Shown here in pieces: positions 48,405 through 58,524 of a DNA stretch of 64,000 nt. The stretch is from positions 6,392,716-6,456,715 of the forward strand of contig NC_091188.1 in the NCBI RefSeq assembly GCF_040958095.1, written 5' to 3'. Made by a program: the position numbers and the translations under genes. Origin of the DNA: Procambarus clarkii. Taxonomy: Eukaryota > Arthropoda > Malacostraca > Decapoda > Cambaridae. How positions within the stretch are numbered: position 1 is the first letter of the stretch; each line of letters opens with the position of its first letter. Below the pieces are notes generated by a model that ran no database searches, was not told the origin of the DNA, and saw nothing but the letters and a program-made list of their open reading frames with translations.

Positions 48405-49115
48405 TGTGTACCGGTGTGACTATCCAGCACTTGCAAGGGATACGAGGACAGGATAGGAGTTGGGATAGGTGGATGGGGTAAACCATGATCTCGGAATATT
48501 CTAGAATGCTCTGTGACGGCTAAACTCCTTGACAGTGTTAAATTTTGTGCTACAATACAATACAGTCAGCATTGTATTGTACCGCAGTATAATGCAATGA
48601 CTCCTTGTATTCTCAGCTGTCCCTGAAGCTCTACTCGTGCCCCAGGACCCGATATCTCGCCAACACGTGTGATAACGAAATGATATTTACACGTAAGAGG
48701 AGAGAGAGAGAGAGAGATATCCCAACCCACCCAAGTTATCACTCTATTTGAGGGTGAGCAATAACTCAGCATCAATCCTAACAAAGGTGATCATCACACC
48801 TTTCTGGGGAACAACAGACGACCCCCAACTAAGCACGGTCTTGTTATCCCTGGTTGTGAGATAACAACATAAAACCTATAATATCTCCGTTTGTATAATC
48901 CGCATCTCGATGAAAAGGCATTATAGCGGATGTATTATATATCTATGTTTAGCAGACGTGGGTGAGAAACTCAATTCAGAATTTCACAGAGAAGCATAAT
49001 TCTGAGAAATATTTGTGGAATGTTGCTCCGCTCTACTCGCGGTGATAGTAATTCTCCAATATATTTGTGGACTGCTGAATAGCGGCAAGAGAGGCAATAT
49101 TAATATAATAGGCCC
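48405..49115. other. Interval without recognisable gene
   Basis: CAATACAATACAGTCAGCAT near 48555 is mildly repetitive; nothing else recognised. Confidence 0.5.
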
Positions 49116-49120
49116 ACTCC

Positions 49121-49570
49121 TGTTGCCTGGTGTAGGTGTCTTCCGTGTTCTGTTGCCTGGTGTAGGTGTCTTCCATGTTCTGTTGCCTGGTGTAGGTGTC
49201 TTCCATGTTCTGTTGCCTGGTGTAGGTGTCTTCCAAGTTCTGTTGCCTGGTGTAGGTGTCTTCCATGTTCTGTTGCCTGGTGTAGGTGTCTTCCATGTTC
49301 TGTTGCCTGGTGTAGGTGTCTTCCATGTTCTGTTGCCTGGTGTAGGTGTCTTCCATGTTCTGTTGCCTGGTGTAGGTGTCTTCCATGTTCTGTTGCCTGG
49401 TGTAGGTGTCTTCCATGTTCTGTTGCCTGGTGTAGGTGTCTTCCATGTTCTGTTGCCTGGTGTAGGTGTCTTCCATGTTCTGTTGCCTGGTGTAGGTGTC
49501 TTCCATGTTCTGTTGCCTGGTGTAGGTGTCTTCCATTTCCTGTTGCCTGGTGTAGGTGTCTTCCATCTTC
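49121..49570. repeat. 30-bp minisatellite, fifteen units
   Basis: Units join TGTTGCCTGGTGTAGGTGTC and TTCCATGTTC, almost perfectly in register. Three frames stay open on the minus strand and one on the plus; none is credible as a gene. Confidence 0.97.
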
Positions 49571-49625
49571 TCCCTTGTTGCGTAGTGTCCATAATGATAT
49601 GATCAAGGTTGCTCTAAGTACAGTA

Positions 49626-49735
49626 CGGAGCCCCGACGCTGTGGGATGGAGCCCCGACGCTGTGGGATGGAGCCCCGACGCGTGGGATGGAGCTCCAAAG
49701 CGTGGGATGGAACCCTGACGCGGTGGGATGCAGGT
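49626..49735. repeat. Degenerate repeat, about 21-24 bp, five units
   Basis: GGAGCCCCGACGCTGTGGGA and diverged units. Confidence 0.9.
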
Positions 49736-49739
49736 GGTG

Positions 49740-50505
49740 AAGGGAAGAGGACCAGCAGTCTATATGTAGAAGTTGTGTGGGACAGAATAGGCGGTCAAAC
49801 GAATAAGTATATTTTTATAACCTTAAACATACATTATAATTTCGATATTTTATTTACAAACAAAAATCAGAATATATATAATTCTGATAAGACCTTAAAG
49901 CACTTCGATAAAGATTTCTTCAAGGACCTACACAAACACGTGTGAAATATGAGCTGTTCTATAGATTCCTCCTTTCAATCCGTCTTGTGGCTGACCGCGG
50001 CCGGGTAGCCAGAAATTGGGTGTTGGAACTAAGACTTCGGGTAAGAAAAGCCATGAAAGTCAGACCTGAACTTGGTCTTCAGTTCACAAACAGACGAGAG
50101 ATGTGTGATTACCGAGACGCTGGAAGCAAAACTTGAGGGGGGCCCGGAGTGCCATTCGTAAGAAACTCGGAGTCCGCAGTCCCGACCGTGAAAATAAAGT
50201 CACTGAACTAGCAGAATCAACGATATCGAATCCCGATTGCTGAGAAAAAGTTTGGCGTTAAGGAGCACTGCATTAGGGCGTCGCAGGAATAGGAAACACG
50301 GTAAATTCCTGGACACTGTAAACGATATCGGAGAAGTATTGATCCTCCAAGATATCTGGGATGATAATCGAACCTGCTGAATGTTAACGAGGAGCAGGGA
50401 GATGAGGTAAGCACTTGCAGCCAGAGTAAGATATCAGCATTAAACACAAAAAACAGCATTCTGAGGGATATGACAGAGAAGGCAGTTGATCGTGTCTTCT
50501 GAGGT
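49740..50505. other. Interval without recognisable gene
   Basis: No tandem repeat or domain seen. Confidence 0.5.
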
Positions 50506-50509
50506 GAGG

Positions 50510-50612
50510 CTCTCACTGGTGTGTCCAGTGGTGCGGCTCCCACAGGGGTGGTGTCCAGTGGTGGGGCTCCCACAGGGGTGGTGTCCAGTGGTGAGGCTCC
50601 CACTCGGGTGTC
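50510..50612. repeat. 30-bp tandem repeat, about three units
   Basis: GGTGTCCAGTGGTGGGGCTC plus CCACAGGGGT, with diverged edges. Confidence 0.9.
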
Positions 50613-50687
50613 CAGAGGGAACCTCACCAGTATAAGTGACTTCGAGACTCAGGTTACTGAGATCTAACACGGTGATCTGACCGTCAT

Positions 50688-50802
50688 GTCACCGTGGGAG
50701 CCAGTTACTCACCGTTGAGGTGGTGATCTCACCGTGGGAGCCAGTTACTCACCGTTGAGGTGGTGATCTCACGGTGGGAGTCAGTTACTCAGCGTGGGAC
50801 CC
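50688..50802. repeat. Tandem repeat, about 44 bp, 2.5 units
   Basis: CACCGTGGGAGCCAGTTACT, CACCGTTGAGGTGGTGATCT. Confidence 0.9.
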
Positions 50803-50804
50803 TT

Positions 50805-51410
50805 CGCCTAGTAAATATTAGATAGGGTAATAATTTAACTGTAATAATCCCATAACCCTTTGTGGTGTCACTCGGTGATGGTGGCGATGGAGTTTACACT
50901 TAATCTGTTCACTTTAAAGTTTTAAAACTTCATTTGAAATAAAAACTTAAGATTAATTACTATTTATATAATTTAACACTTGGAATCATTATGCATTATT
51001 CAAATAAATAATGTATTCTCTGACTTCCCTTCTCTTTTCACACATTTTTTACTACATAGTAAATATGAATTATTTAAAAAAGCTTATCAACAAAGAACAA
51101 AGCCGCTGTCTATTGGGGGTAGGTAGATAGCCAGAGGGTATCTTCTGGTGTACGGAGCTTAGCTGCCAGTTCCCCCATAAATACCTGTGGAACTGTACAT
51201 TTGAGATTGAGGAGAACAGCGATAACCTGACCTCTACTCTAGAGGTCAGGTTATATGCCTTTCCATTGGAGACTTTCAGCGCCGTGGAGAGGGGGGACCT
51301 GCTGCCTGGGTAACAGCTTCTCCCCCGAATCAACCTACCCTGGCTTTGCGCCCTGGTGAGGCCACTCCAGACCACCAACCAGAGCCCAACTCCATAGTCT
51401 CCTGAGACTG
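50805..51410. other. Interval without recognisable gene
   Basis: CTCTAGAGGTCAGGTTAT and its complement form a palindrome at about 51223-51257 (ATAACCTGACCTCTA, CTCTAGAGGTCAGGTTAT). Nothing else recognised. Confidence 0.5.
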
Positions 51411-51416
51411 ATGGAT

Positions 51417-51418
51417 GC

Positions 51419-51490
<72 letters not shown>

Positions 51491-51506
51491 TTACTACTAC
51501 TACTCT
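51417..51506. repeat. (CTA)n microsatellite
   Basis: About 29 CTA with one TTA interruption. Confidence 0.97.
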
Positions 51507-51509
51507 AGA

Positions 51510-52165
51510 GAGAGGTTCCAGCAGCTAGACTTGACCGTCCCAGGTCAGGTGGGGGGACTCTGTCAGATTTATCCCCCACCTCTCTATCAAACTTAGTCTC
51601 AGAGATTTTGGCGGGTGAACTTGTAAGGTGACGTATATTGTGATTTCAACTTAGGCGTTGTGTGATGTCCAGGGACAGTCAGTCGTAGGTGCTCTAAGTG
51701 TCTTGTGTGGTGACTCAAATTGTGTATTAATGTTGACATTCGAATATCAGGTGATATGGTTGAATTATGATATCCATATGAGTAAATATACAATGGAAAA
51801 TATATATAATTGATTAACCCACTTATTAAATTGCCTTTAATTGTGATCCCTAGGAGTTGGATTTTCTATGATATATTGCAAGCTAGAGTGGAGAGCTCTC
51901 TGAAGTTTACTGGCTTAGGATTATGACAAAGATTCTTGGTCATACGAGTACATGCTTACAGTTGATACACGATAACAGCAGATATGTTGTTGTGCAGACA
52001 AGTTCCATTCCTTGTCTTATATATGATTAACTTGAACGGATTGTGGCAGCAACCTTCTATCCTTCTACTATACTGCTACTCTTACTTTAAACTCTTCTAC
52101 TTTCCTCCTTGATCTCATTCTTTCCCTCTCATTCTAAACTTTCCCTTTCCGACAACTTTCCACAG
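51510..52165. other. Interval without recognisable gene
   Basis: Nothing recognised. Confidence 0.5.
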
Positions 52166-52167
52166 AG

Positions 52168-52510
52168 GCCTGACAGCTGAGTGGACAGCGCTTCGGATTC
52201 GTAGTCCTGAGGTTCCAGGTTCAATCCCCGGTGGAGGTGGAAACAAATGGGCAGATTTTGTTTCACCCTGATGCCCTTGTTACCTAGCAGTAAATAGGTG
52301 CCTGGAAGTTAGACAGCTGCTACAGGCTGCTTCCTGGGGGTGTGTAACAAAAAAGAAGGCCTGGTCGAGGACCGGGCCGCGGGGACGCTAAACCCCGAAA
52401 TCATCTCAAGACAATCGACTTGAGAATGGTCCAGGACGGACCGAAACGTCGTCGTTCCTTCAACTTCTAGTGTGTGGTCTGGTCAACATCTCAAGATAAC
52501 CTCAAGATAT
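52168..52510 (+). mobile_element. SINE-A relative, full length, split by an HHL insertion
   Basis: tRNA-like head GGCCTGACAGCTGAGTGGAC, GCTTCGGATTCGTAGTCCTG, B box CCAGGTTCAATCCCCGGTGG, body GGAAACAAATGGGCAGATTT, TTACCTAGCAGTAAATAGGT, CAGCTGCTACAGGCTGCTTC, GGACCGGGCCGCGGGGACGC, AAACCCCGAAATCATCTCAA, then after the insertion ATCTCAAGATAACCTCAAGA. Matches the copy at 43330-43585 along its whole length. Confidence 0.9.
52412..52486 (+). mobile_element. HHL insertion with 10-bp target duplication
   Basis: CATCTCAAGA at 52402-52411 repeats at 52487-52496. The 75-bp insert is the head alone: CAATCGACTTGAGAATGG, TCC, AGGAC, GGACC, GAAACGTCGTCGTTCCTTCA, AGTGTGTGGTCTGGTCAA. The unoccupied equivalent site is present in the SINE at 43330-43585, which reads straight through. 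Confidence 0.94.
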
Positions 52511-52661
52511 AACCTTCCAATGACCACTCAATCTCCCTTCCACCTCTTTACCTCCCTCCCCATTTTTTCTTTTCCTTCACCCTTCAATTCCGATACGTTA
52601 CAAAGAGTCAGTATATCAACAAGTTGAGGTCTGATGTGCCTCTCCTACGGAATATTTTACG

Positions 52662-52733
52662 GGGGGTCACTATAGCCCGTGCTACATGGAAATTTTGCTT
52701 ACAGTAGCTGAATCTAAAACAACAACAAAAAAC
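52662..52733 (+). mobile_element. HPR copy with (AAC)n tail
   Basis: GGGGGTCACTATAGCCCGTG, CTACATGGAAATTTTGCTTA, CAGTAGCTGAATCTAAAACA, then AACAACAAAAAA. The left hairpin arm is partly lost. Confidence 0.82.
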
Positions 52734-52739
52734 GGAGTA

Positions 52740-53100
52740 TTTTTTCATTATGATCTCGCAGTGGGTTGAAAAACATGATGCTAAGTCCGCAGTAACGAGA
52801 GTCTAGTGGGGAAGGGGGTAGGGGGTTAGGTTAATGTTTTTGAAGGTCCCTAGCTTCCCTCTCTTTGAAGACTATTGATGCATCAGTAATGTGCAACGAG
52901 TGTGGCCATGACTCTGTCGTTTGATGTTTCACTGAAAACAAGGTGTCAAAGGCCATTTTTTTTTGTTCCATAAATCATTCATATGATTCAGTCTTACCGA
53001 TGGATATTGGATTTTTATATTATATGCAAATTTTTTGTTATGTTGTCAATAACTTTGGCACTTAGAATGATTCCTTATCCCTGCCGGGTAGTCCCTCAAG
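52740..53100. other. Interval without recognisable gene
   Basis: Nothing recognised. Confidence 0.5.
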
Positions 53101-53105
53101 TTACA

Positions 53106-53209
53106 GCTCCGCTCCTGTCCCAGGTAAGTCCACTACGGGCTCACCATAGCCCGTGCTACTTGGAACTTTTTGTTCCCAGTAGCTGAATCTTAAACAACAA
53201 CAACAACAT
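53106..53209 (+). mobile_element. HPR copy, near full length, (AAC)n tail
   Basis: CTCCGCTCCTGTCCCAGGTA, AGTCCACTACGGGCTCACCA, TAGCCCGTGCTACTTGGAAC, TTTTTGTTCCCAGTAGCTGA, then (AAC)n. Both hairpins are intact. Confidence 0.9.
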
Positions 53210-53329
53210 TAATGCTCAATTCGGCTGTGCTCAACCACAGCCGAATGGTTGAGCACGTCAGCCAGCTGTTCATCACCATAGCTGGTTGGTACCTCACTTG
53301 GTAAGTGAGTACCTGAAGAAAAAGAAAGA

Positions 53330-54215
53330 GACGCATTCAGAGAGATAATGTCGAGCTGCAGGAATATGTGACAAGTGAGATCCCCCACGACTGGGTCTTG
53401 GGACTATTGCTGTTCTTAATTTACGTGAATGACCGACCAGTTGGCCTCACCTCCTACATGTCAAAGTTTGCAGATGACGCAAAACTAATTAGGAACGATA
53501 AAACCAATTAAGACTGAAAAAAAAATACAAAAGGACCTTGACAAACTCCAGGAGTGAACAAACAAATGGTCGCTAGAATTCAATCCTAACCAGAGTAAAT
53601 TAATGAACATGAGAAAGGGAGAATGGAAAGCAGGAAGTACTAACACAATAAGGGAAAGCCAACTACAAGAATCGGTAGTTATTTAAGAACAATTATAATT
53701 ATTTGAGAGTGGATACGATTCCAACATCGGCATCATAAGGGAAGCTGGTAGGAGAACATTGGTAAAAGCTGGAAACTGAAATGAGTTGCAGAAATGAAAG
53801 GAAGGAAGGAATTATCAGGGGAAAGCCCCAAGTCATCACGACTATATAGCACTTGAAAGGGGACGGGATAAGGTTTTGGGATGGGACGGGGGGAAAGGAA
53901 TAGTGCTCAACTACGTTATTGGACGGTCGGGGATTGAACGCCGACCTGCATGAAGCAAGACCGTCGCTCTACCGTCCAGCCCAAATGTAAGGAAATACTC
54001 GCAGCCTTTACAAGTCGTCAACAATAGGAATGCAAAGAAATAAGTTATGGAAACCACCTCCATTCCCAACTAGAGTAAGATTCAACAAAGGTTTCGAACT
54101 CCAGAATAGTTAAATAATAACTCAACAAGGACAACAGGGTTAGTAGGTTGGGCATAAAGAGCTAGACCTCATTTTCCTTTAGCCACTAATAAGTAACCAC
54201 CAATAGGCAAACACA
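53330..54215 (+). mobile_element. CR1-like LINE reverse transcriptase relic, interrupted by a SINE
   Basis: Plus strand reads VTSEIPHDWVLGLLLFLIYV, then NDRPVGLTSYMSKFADDAKL with the catalytic FADD at 53467-53478, then KTN and a stop. The downstream parts lie in shifted frames: SLEFNPNQSK-like sequence, then C-terminal sequence near 54000-54130 (NNRNAKK). The tail GGTTAGTAGGTTGGGCATAA, AGAGCTAGACCTCATTTTCC ends about 54215. PQGSVLGPLL is altered to PHDWVLGLLL. SINE-D interrupts it at 53804-53982. Confidence 0.87.
53804..53982 (-). mobile_element. SINE-D copy inserted in a LINE
   Basis: Minus strand: GGACGGTAGAGCGACGGTCT, TGCTTCATGCAGGTCGGCGT, TCAATCCCCGACCGTCCAAT (B-box region), TCCCCCCGTCCCATCCCAAA, ACCTTATCCCGTCCCCTTTC, CTATATAGTCGTGATGACTT. 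AAATGAAAGGAA (53792-53803) and AAATGTAAGGAA (53983-53994) flank it, a 12-bp target duplication with one mismatch. Confidence 0.85.
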
Positions 54216-54219
54216 TATG

Positions 54220-54775
54220 ATTCTATCCAAAAGCCCATAAAAGTTGAATGCCCCAAAAAAGCTCTCGTAAACTAACCTAAATATTACGAGAAGTAAATGT
54301 GATATTACAGGAAATATACAAGTGCCATACGAGTTAAAAACCTCTTCAAATCTTTGTAAACAAACATTCTCTCTTACAGGTATTGTTTAATCAACACATT
54401 TAGTCTGAAAACGTACTTAACACCGTTGAAATCATTGAAAAAAAAAGGTCTATAACAAAAATTTGGTTGCCTAAACACTGTTTCTGGTGAAATTTGGAAT
54501 ATCTCGGTTCTTCTACAAGACGCAACTTTTGGACGAGAGTAATGAAAAATCTGTCGAAATCTTTGCAAAACTGTTGTTACGTGTGATAGCGCCAGGAGCT
54601 AGGGTCGGCAGCCAATAGCGACAGTTACACGCAGACAATGTAAACTGTCTTGTTTAGAAGCGTTTTACTACAGCCATAAATTATAATAAGCAAAGGTAAT
54701 GCCACTCACCAGAATATAATGTTGCAGAGTCACACATGCATCATTGATATTTGTTGAATACTGTTGACGTAGCTC
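54220..54775. other. Interval without recognisable gene
   Basis: Nothing recognised. Confidence 0.5.
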
Positions 54776-54786
54776 GGCATAAAGTG

Positions 54787-55366
54787 ACATATTCCTGCAG
54801 CTCGACATATTCCTGCAGCTCGACATATTCCTGCAGCACGACATATTCCTGCAGCTCGACATATTCCTGCAGCTCGACATATTCCTGCAGCTCGACATAT
54901 TCCTGCAGCTCGACATATTCCTGCAGCACGACATATTCCTGCAGCTCGACATATTCCTGCAGCTCGACATATTCCTGCAGCTCGACATATTCCTGCAGCT
55001 CGACATATTCCTGCAGCTCGACATATTCCTGCAGCTCGACATATTCCTGCAGCTCGACATATTCCTGCAGCTCGACATATTCCTGCAGCTCGACATATTC
55101 CTGCAGCTCGACATATTCCTGCAGCTCGACATATTCCTGCAGCTCGACATATTCCTGCAGCCCGACATATTCCTGCAGCTCGACATATTCCTGCAGCTCG
55201 ACATATTCCTGCAGCTCGACATATTCCTGCAGCCCGACATATTCCTGCAGCTCGACATATTCCTGCAGCACGACATATTCCTGCAGCTCGACATATTCCT
55301 GCAGCCCGACATATTCCTGCAGCCCGACATATTCCTGCAGCTCGACATATTCCTGCAGCTCGACAT
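54787..55366. repeat. 18-bp minisatellite, about 32 units
   Basis: Units of CGACATATTCCTGCAGCT with only CAGCAC and CAGCCC variants. All three variants are intermixed. Six-codon frames stay open on both strands. The array is flanked on both sides by GCTCGGCATAAAGTGACAT or GCTCGACATAAAGTGACAT. Confidence 0.97.
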
Positions 55367-55392
55367 AAAGTGACATTTACGTAGTCATTTAC

Positions 55393-55467
55393 ACAATCGA
55401 CTTGAGAATGGTCCAGGACGGACCGAAACGTCGTCGTCCCTTCAACTTCTAGTGTGTGGTCTGGTCA
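55393..55467 (+). mobile_element. HHL unit beside the 18-bp array
   Basis: CAATCGACTTGAGAATGG, TCC, AGGAC, GGACC, GAAACGTCGTCGTCCCTTCA, AGTGTGTGGTCTGGTCAA. ACATAAAGTGACATT occurs at 55363-55377 and 55468-55482. If this is the target duplication, 15 extra bases (TACGTAGTCATTTAC) lie at the left. But the same words repeat naturally in the flanks, so the duplication is uncertain. Confidence 0.9.
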
Positions 55468-55499
55468 ACATAAAGTGACATTATTCATGCTTCACCAAG

Positions 55500-55830
55500 C
55501 TGACGTAGCTCGGCATAAAGTGACATTATTCATACTTCACCAAGCTGGAGTTACAGAGATATTAGGTTAATTACACAACTGCTAGAACAAACTGTTGCTC
55601 GCTTTATTTCATGTCCGGAAATTACCTCTGTCATGTGATGATAATTAACAAAATATACTCTTCAAAAGCGTCATCGTATATCAAAAGTGAAATGAATTTT
55701 AATTGCAACATCCCATTTTTTTTTAGTGAAGCGGATGTTAATCGTGTTGAAGTTTGAGTGTGTGTGTTTGAGTGTGAGTGCATGTGTGAGTGTATACTCA
55801 TCTATTTGGTGAGTGTGTGTGTATTAACTT
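55500..55830. other. Interval without recognisable gene
   Basis: GTGTGTGTGTTTGAGTGTGA at 55755-55790; a second AGCTCGGCATAAAGTGACAT at 55508-55527. Nothing else. Confidence 0.5.
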
Positions 55831-55831
55831 A

Positions 55832-56030
55832 CATAGTTGTACTCACCTAGTTGTTGAGCTTCGGCTCTTTCATCTTTCCTCTCAACTGTGAATCGAGAGG
55901 CAAGAGGGGACCTGCTGCACAGGTTCCTGAGCCTATTGGGCTGTATTATATCTGCATCTGAAACTGTTCGTGGATTCTGCAAACATTCTTTCTTATGACT
56001 CTTTGGCTCATTTGAGTATTCCCTTAGGTA
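55832..56030 (-). mobile_element. CR1-like LINE tail
   Basis: Minus strand: ATGCAGATATAATACAGCCC, AATAGGCTCAGGAACCTGTG, CCTCTCGATTCACAGTTGAG, GATGAAAGAGCCGAAGCTCA, ACAACTAGGTGAGTACAACT. Diverged coding end to about 56030. Confidence 0.75.
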
Positions 56031-56324
56031 TCATGTCTGTCATAGCATAGATCCATAGATCTATGACACTTCTCGAGGACAGTATTGACACTTCCCCTCT
56101 TCACTTTTGCTCTATGTTTTCTGCGTAATAGGTATTCTTTCACTTTAATAATATTTCCGTAACCTTAACCTATTTTTTTCAACTTTGTTTGCTGTGTGGC
56201 ATGGTGTGAAACGTTATTAAATGTGCACGTCAATCTCTACATTTAATGTGCATTAAATCTGGCAGTTATTAAATGTGCAGGTCACCGATCCATTATCCTT
56301 TAGTCATCCAATTGCAGAAACTGA

Positions 56325-56450
56325 ATTGAAATTGAAATTGAAATAACTTTACTAAGGTATCAGTACAACGTGTTTATATATAAATAGACACATCACAAAA
56401 AATCAACATATTACAAAACATTCTGAGTGATAAACGTATACATTTCTTCC
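56325..56450 (-). mobile_element. Retroposon with (TTTCAA)n tail, second copy
   Basis: Minus strand: GAAATGTATACGTTTATCAC, TCAGAATGTTTTGTAATATG, then ATAAACACGTTGTACTG, TTAGTAAAGTTATTTCAATT, TTTCAA repeats. The middle segment (CTTCATCCCTTTATG) is missing relative to 43766-43941. Confidence 0.8.
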
Positions 56451-56479
56451 TTTACACACGCAGTAAGTCACCAGACGTG

Positions 56480-57115
56480 CACACAAATACTCTTATTATT
56501 AATGTGCAAAGCGACGCTTTACTTGTGCACACAATAACGTCGGTAGTTTGGTACCATCAGGATCGTCGTTCTTTTCGAGGAATTCAATTTGTTCGTCTGG
56601 GAATTTGCGGTGAAATTCCTGGTCGTGGTACTCTTTTCTTCAGTGTGGTGAGGTCAGTGTAGGAGTTCATGGAGGTGGCGAGGACATTCATGGCGGGTAC
56701 GGGTGTTTGTTGACGTCTTTCGTGCTGATTATCCGGTTACATTTGTGGCTCAGTTGTCGTCTGGTGTTTGCGTTGTTGTTGTTGAACTTGCTGTGCGCAA
56801 TGTAGAGAACATAGACGGCTCGTTTGTCGTTGTTGGTCGCAAGGCCATTCTCGTCAACGTCGGTGTCGCCTCCTGGTGTCGGTTGTCGGAGTTACCGGTG
56901 GTCCGTCGTCGTCTTCAGATGTGGTGATGTCGATGTTGGGACGGGCAGCCAGGGTGGGTGGTGTCCCTGCTCCCAGACTGGTTGTGGGGCCGGCAGCAGC
57001 TGGAGGAGCTGGAAGAGGGTCACCGGGTACCGTCACCGTCGGCAGTCCATGTGCAGTGAGCAGCCAGTTGATGGTATGGACGTACAGTTCCAATCGCAGA
57101 ACTCTGGTTAACTAG
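56480..57115. other. GC-rich block with overlapping frames, possible decayed element
   Basis: From about 56560 to 57110 the sequence is clearly more GC-rich than its surroundings, with no tandem repeat. Plus frames read VRLGICGEIPGRGTLFFSV and FVDVFRADYPVTFVAQLSSG before shifts. The minus frame at 57093-56854 reads a Pro/Thr-rich segment (PGDPLPAPPAAAGPTTSLGA). Either strand could be a relic of a transposon first open reading frame, but I recognise no diagnostic motif (no CCHC, no reverse transcriptase). No function assigned. Confidence 0.4.
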
Positions 57116-57119
57116 ATAA

Positions 57120-57700
57120 GATTTAGCTTCCCACCCATAGCTAAGACTCTCCAGGTATTCAGTTAACATTTATTATTTTCTCTAACACCTTTGGAAGTAT
57201 ACATGGTAGCGATATTGGCTTGTTGTTTTGCATTTCTTGTGCGCATGTTTGTGGCTGTGTGCATCGTGAGCATGCGTGATAAGCATGCCCGCGACATTAA
57301 AGCCCGTTCATTGGTACTCTCGAAGTCATCAGTAACTAAAGACACCTAAGCGGCGCATGAAAGTATTGAGGGTGATTATCACCCAAAATAATCCAAGGAA
57401 GTCTCTCCTCTAAACGCATTTGTACCAGAGCAACAGACATATCCCTCGCCCACCATAACAATGGGAGATAACGTGTTATCGTACATTGAGAATAGTGACA
57501 CCTAACCACAGTAGAAACATAGCGAGTGAAAACTATCATGAGTATTAGACATGTAATTTCCCGTTTTCTATCTTATGGTATATTTAAACTTGCCACTTAT
57601 AATAAAGACGGTGTGTGTAATATAGTTTTCGCCACGACGGGTAATTTCATAGAACAAGATTTGTGGTAGAGAGGCGCACGAGCACGCGCACCTTGCCGGT
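57120..57700. other. Interval without recognisable gene
   Basis: Nothing recognised. Confidence 0.5.
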
Positions 57701-57706
57701 GGCCAG

Positions 57707-57969
57707 GGGGCTAGATTCACGAAGCAGTTAAGCAAGCACTTACGAACCTGCACATCTTTTCTCAATCTTTGGCGGCTTTGTTTACAATTATTAAACAGTT
57801 AATGAGCTCCGAAGCATCAGAAGGCTGTTTATAATAATAATAATAACAGTCGATTGGGAAGTTTTCATAATTGTAAAATATTTAATAAATGTAACCAAAG
57901 CCGTCAAAGATTGAGGAAAGATGTACACGTTCGTAAGTACCTGCGTAACTGCTTCGTGAATCTGGCTCC
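57707..57969. mobile_element. 263-bp foldback element, copy 2
   Basis: Left end GGGGCTAGATTCACGAAGCA, right end GTTCGTAAGTACCTGCGTAA, TGCTTCGTGAATCTGGCTCC; arms pair over about 100 bp. Relative to copy 1 (37585-37846) it is in the opposite orientation. The centre carries ATAATAATAATAATAAC. No target duplication is visible. Confidence 0.87.
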
Positions 57970-58074
57970 TGATGTTCCCGCGTTCAAGAGCGAGACGCTA
58001 TCTAGCGGCGACAATGGACACGCCTGTGGGAACTCAGCATCTGTTTACTGGAAAATATATTTTGGAGAGTGCGT

Positions 58075-58520
58075 CACGGAAATTACTGTTTACTGAAGGG
58101 CGTCACATAAAACAGTTTGCAAGAGTGCGTCACTGAAACACAGTTTGCATGAGGCGATGCGTCACAATAACGTGGCTGAAGTTGACAAATCAACACACTA
58201 GAAAATGAAGGGACGACGACTTTTCTGTCCGTCCTGAACCATTCTCAATCGACTTGAGAATGGTCCAGGACGGACCGAAATGTTGTCGTCCCTTCATTTT
58301 CTAGTGTGTGGCTTGGTCAACACAGTTTGCATGAGGCGATACGGTAAAAAAACAGTTTTGCAGAAGTGCGTTATGTAAAAACGGTTTGTAAGAATGCGTC
58401 ACACAAAACACAGTTCACTAGAATACAGAAGGCCAAACGAATTTATAGACTACATTTTGCAAAAACAGTTACGTAGAGAGCATGTCACCAAACTGTTAGA
58501 AAGAGCGTATCATGCAAAAC
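58075..58520. repeat. Degenerate repeat, about 35 bp, around an HHL insertion
   Basis: Diverged units of AACAGTTTGCAAGAGTGCGT then CACATAAA occur on both sides of the insertion at 58159-58319. Confidence 0.75.
58159..58319. mobile_element. HHL palindromic insertion with 21-bp flanking repeat
   Basis: A minus-strand unit (tail GTCACAATAACGTGGCTGAA, TTGACAAATCAACACACTAG, GTCCGTCCTGAACCATTCTC) meets a plus-strand unit (ATCGACTTGAGAATGG, GGACC, GAAATGTTGTCGTCCCTTCA, GTGTGTGGCTTGGTCA) head to head at about 58248. The result is a palindrome of about 150 bp. ACACAGTTTGCATGAGGCGA plus T occurs at 58138-58158 and 58320-58340. The flank is also a weak tandem repeat, so part of the 21 bp could be ancestral. 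Confidence 0.9.
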
Positions 58521-58524
58521 AGTT

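Noticed and set aside
49121-49570. Regular repeats resembling a CRISPR array
   Set aside because: Units are contiguous with no unique spacers, and the sequence is eukaryotic.
48984-49606. Frames of 168-202 codons in three minus frames and one plus frame
   Set aside because: All follow a 30-bp minisatellite.
54668-55376. Frames rich in MSSCRN or YSCSST
   Set aside because: Artefacts of the 18-bp array.
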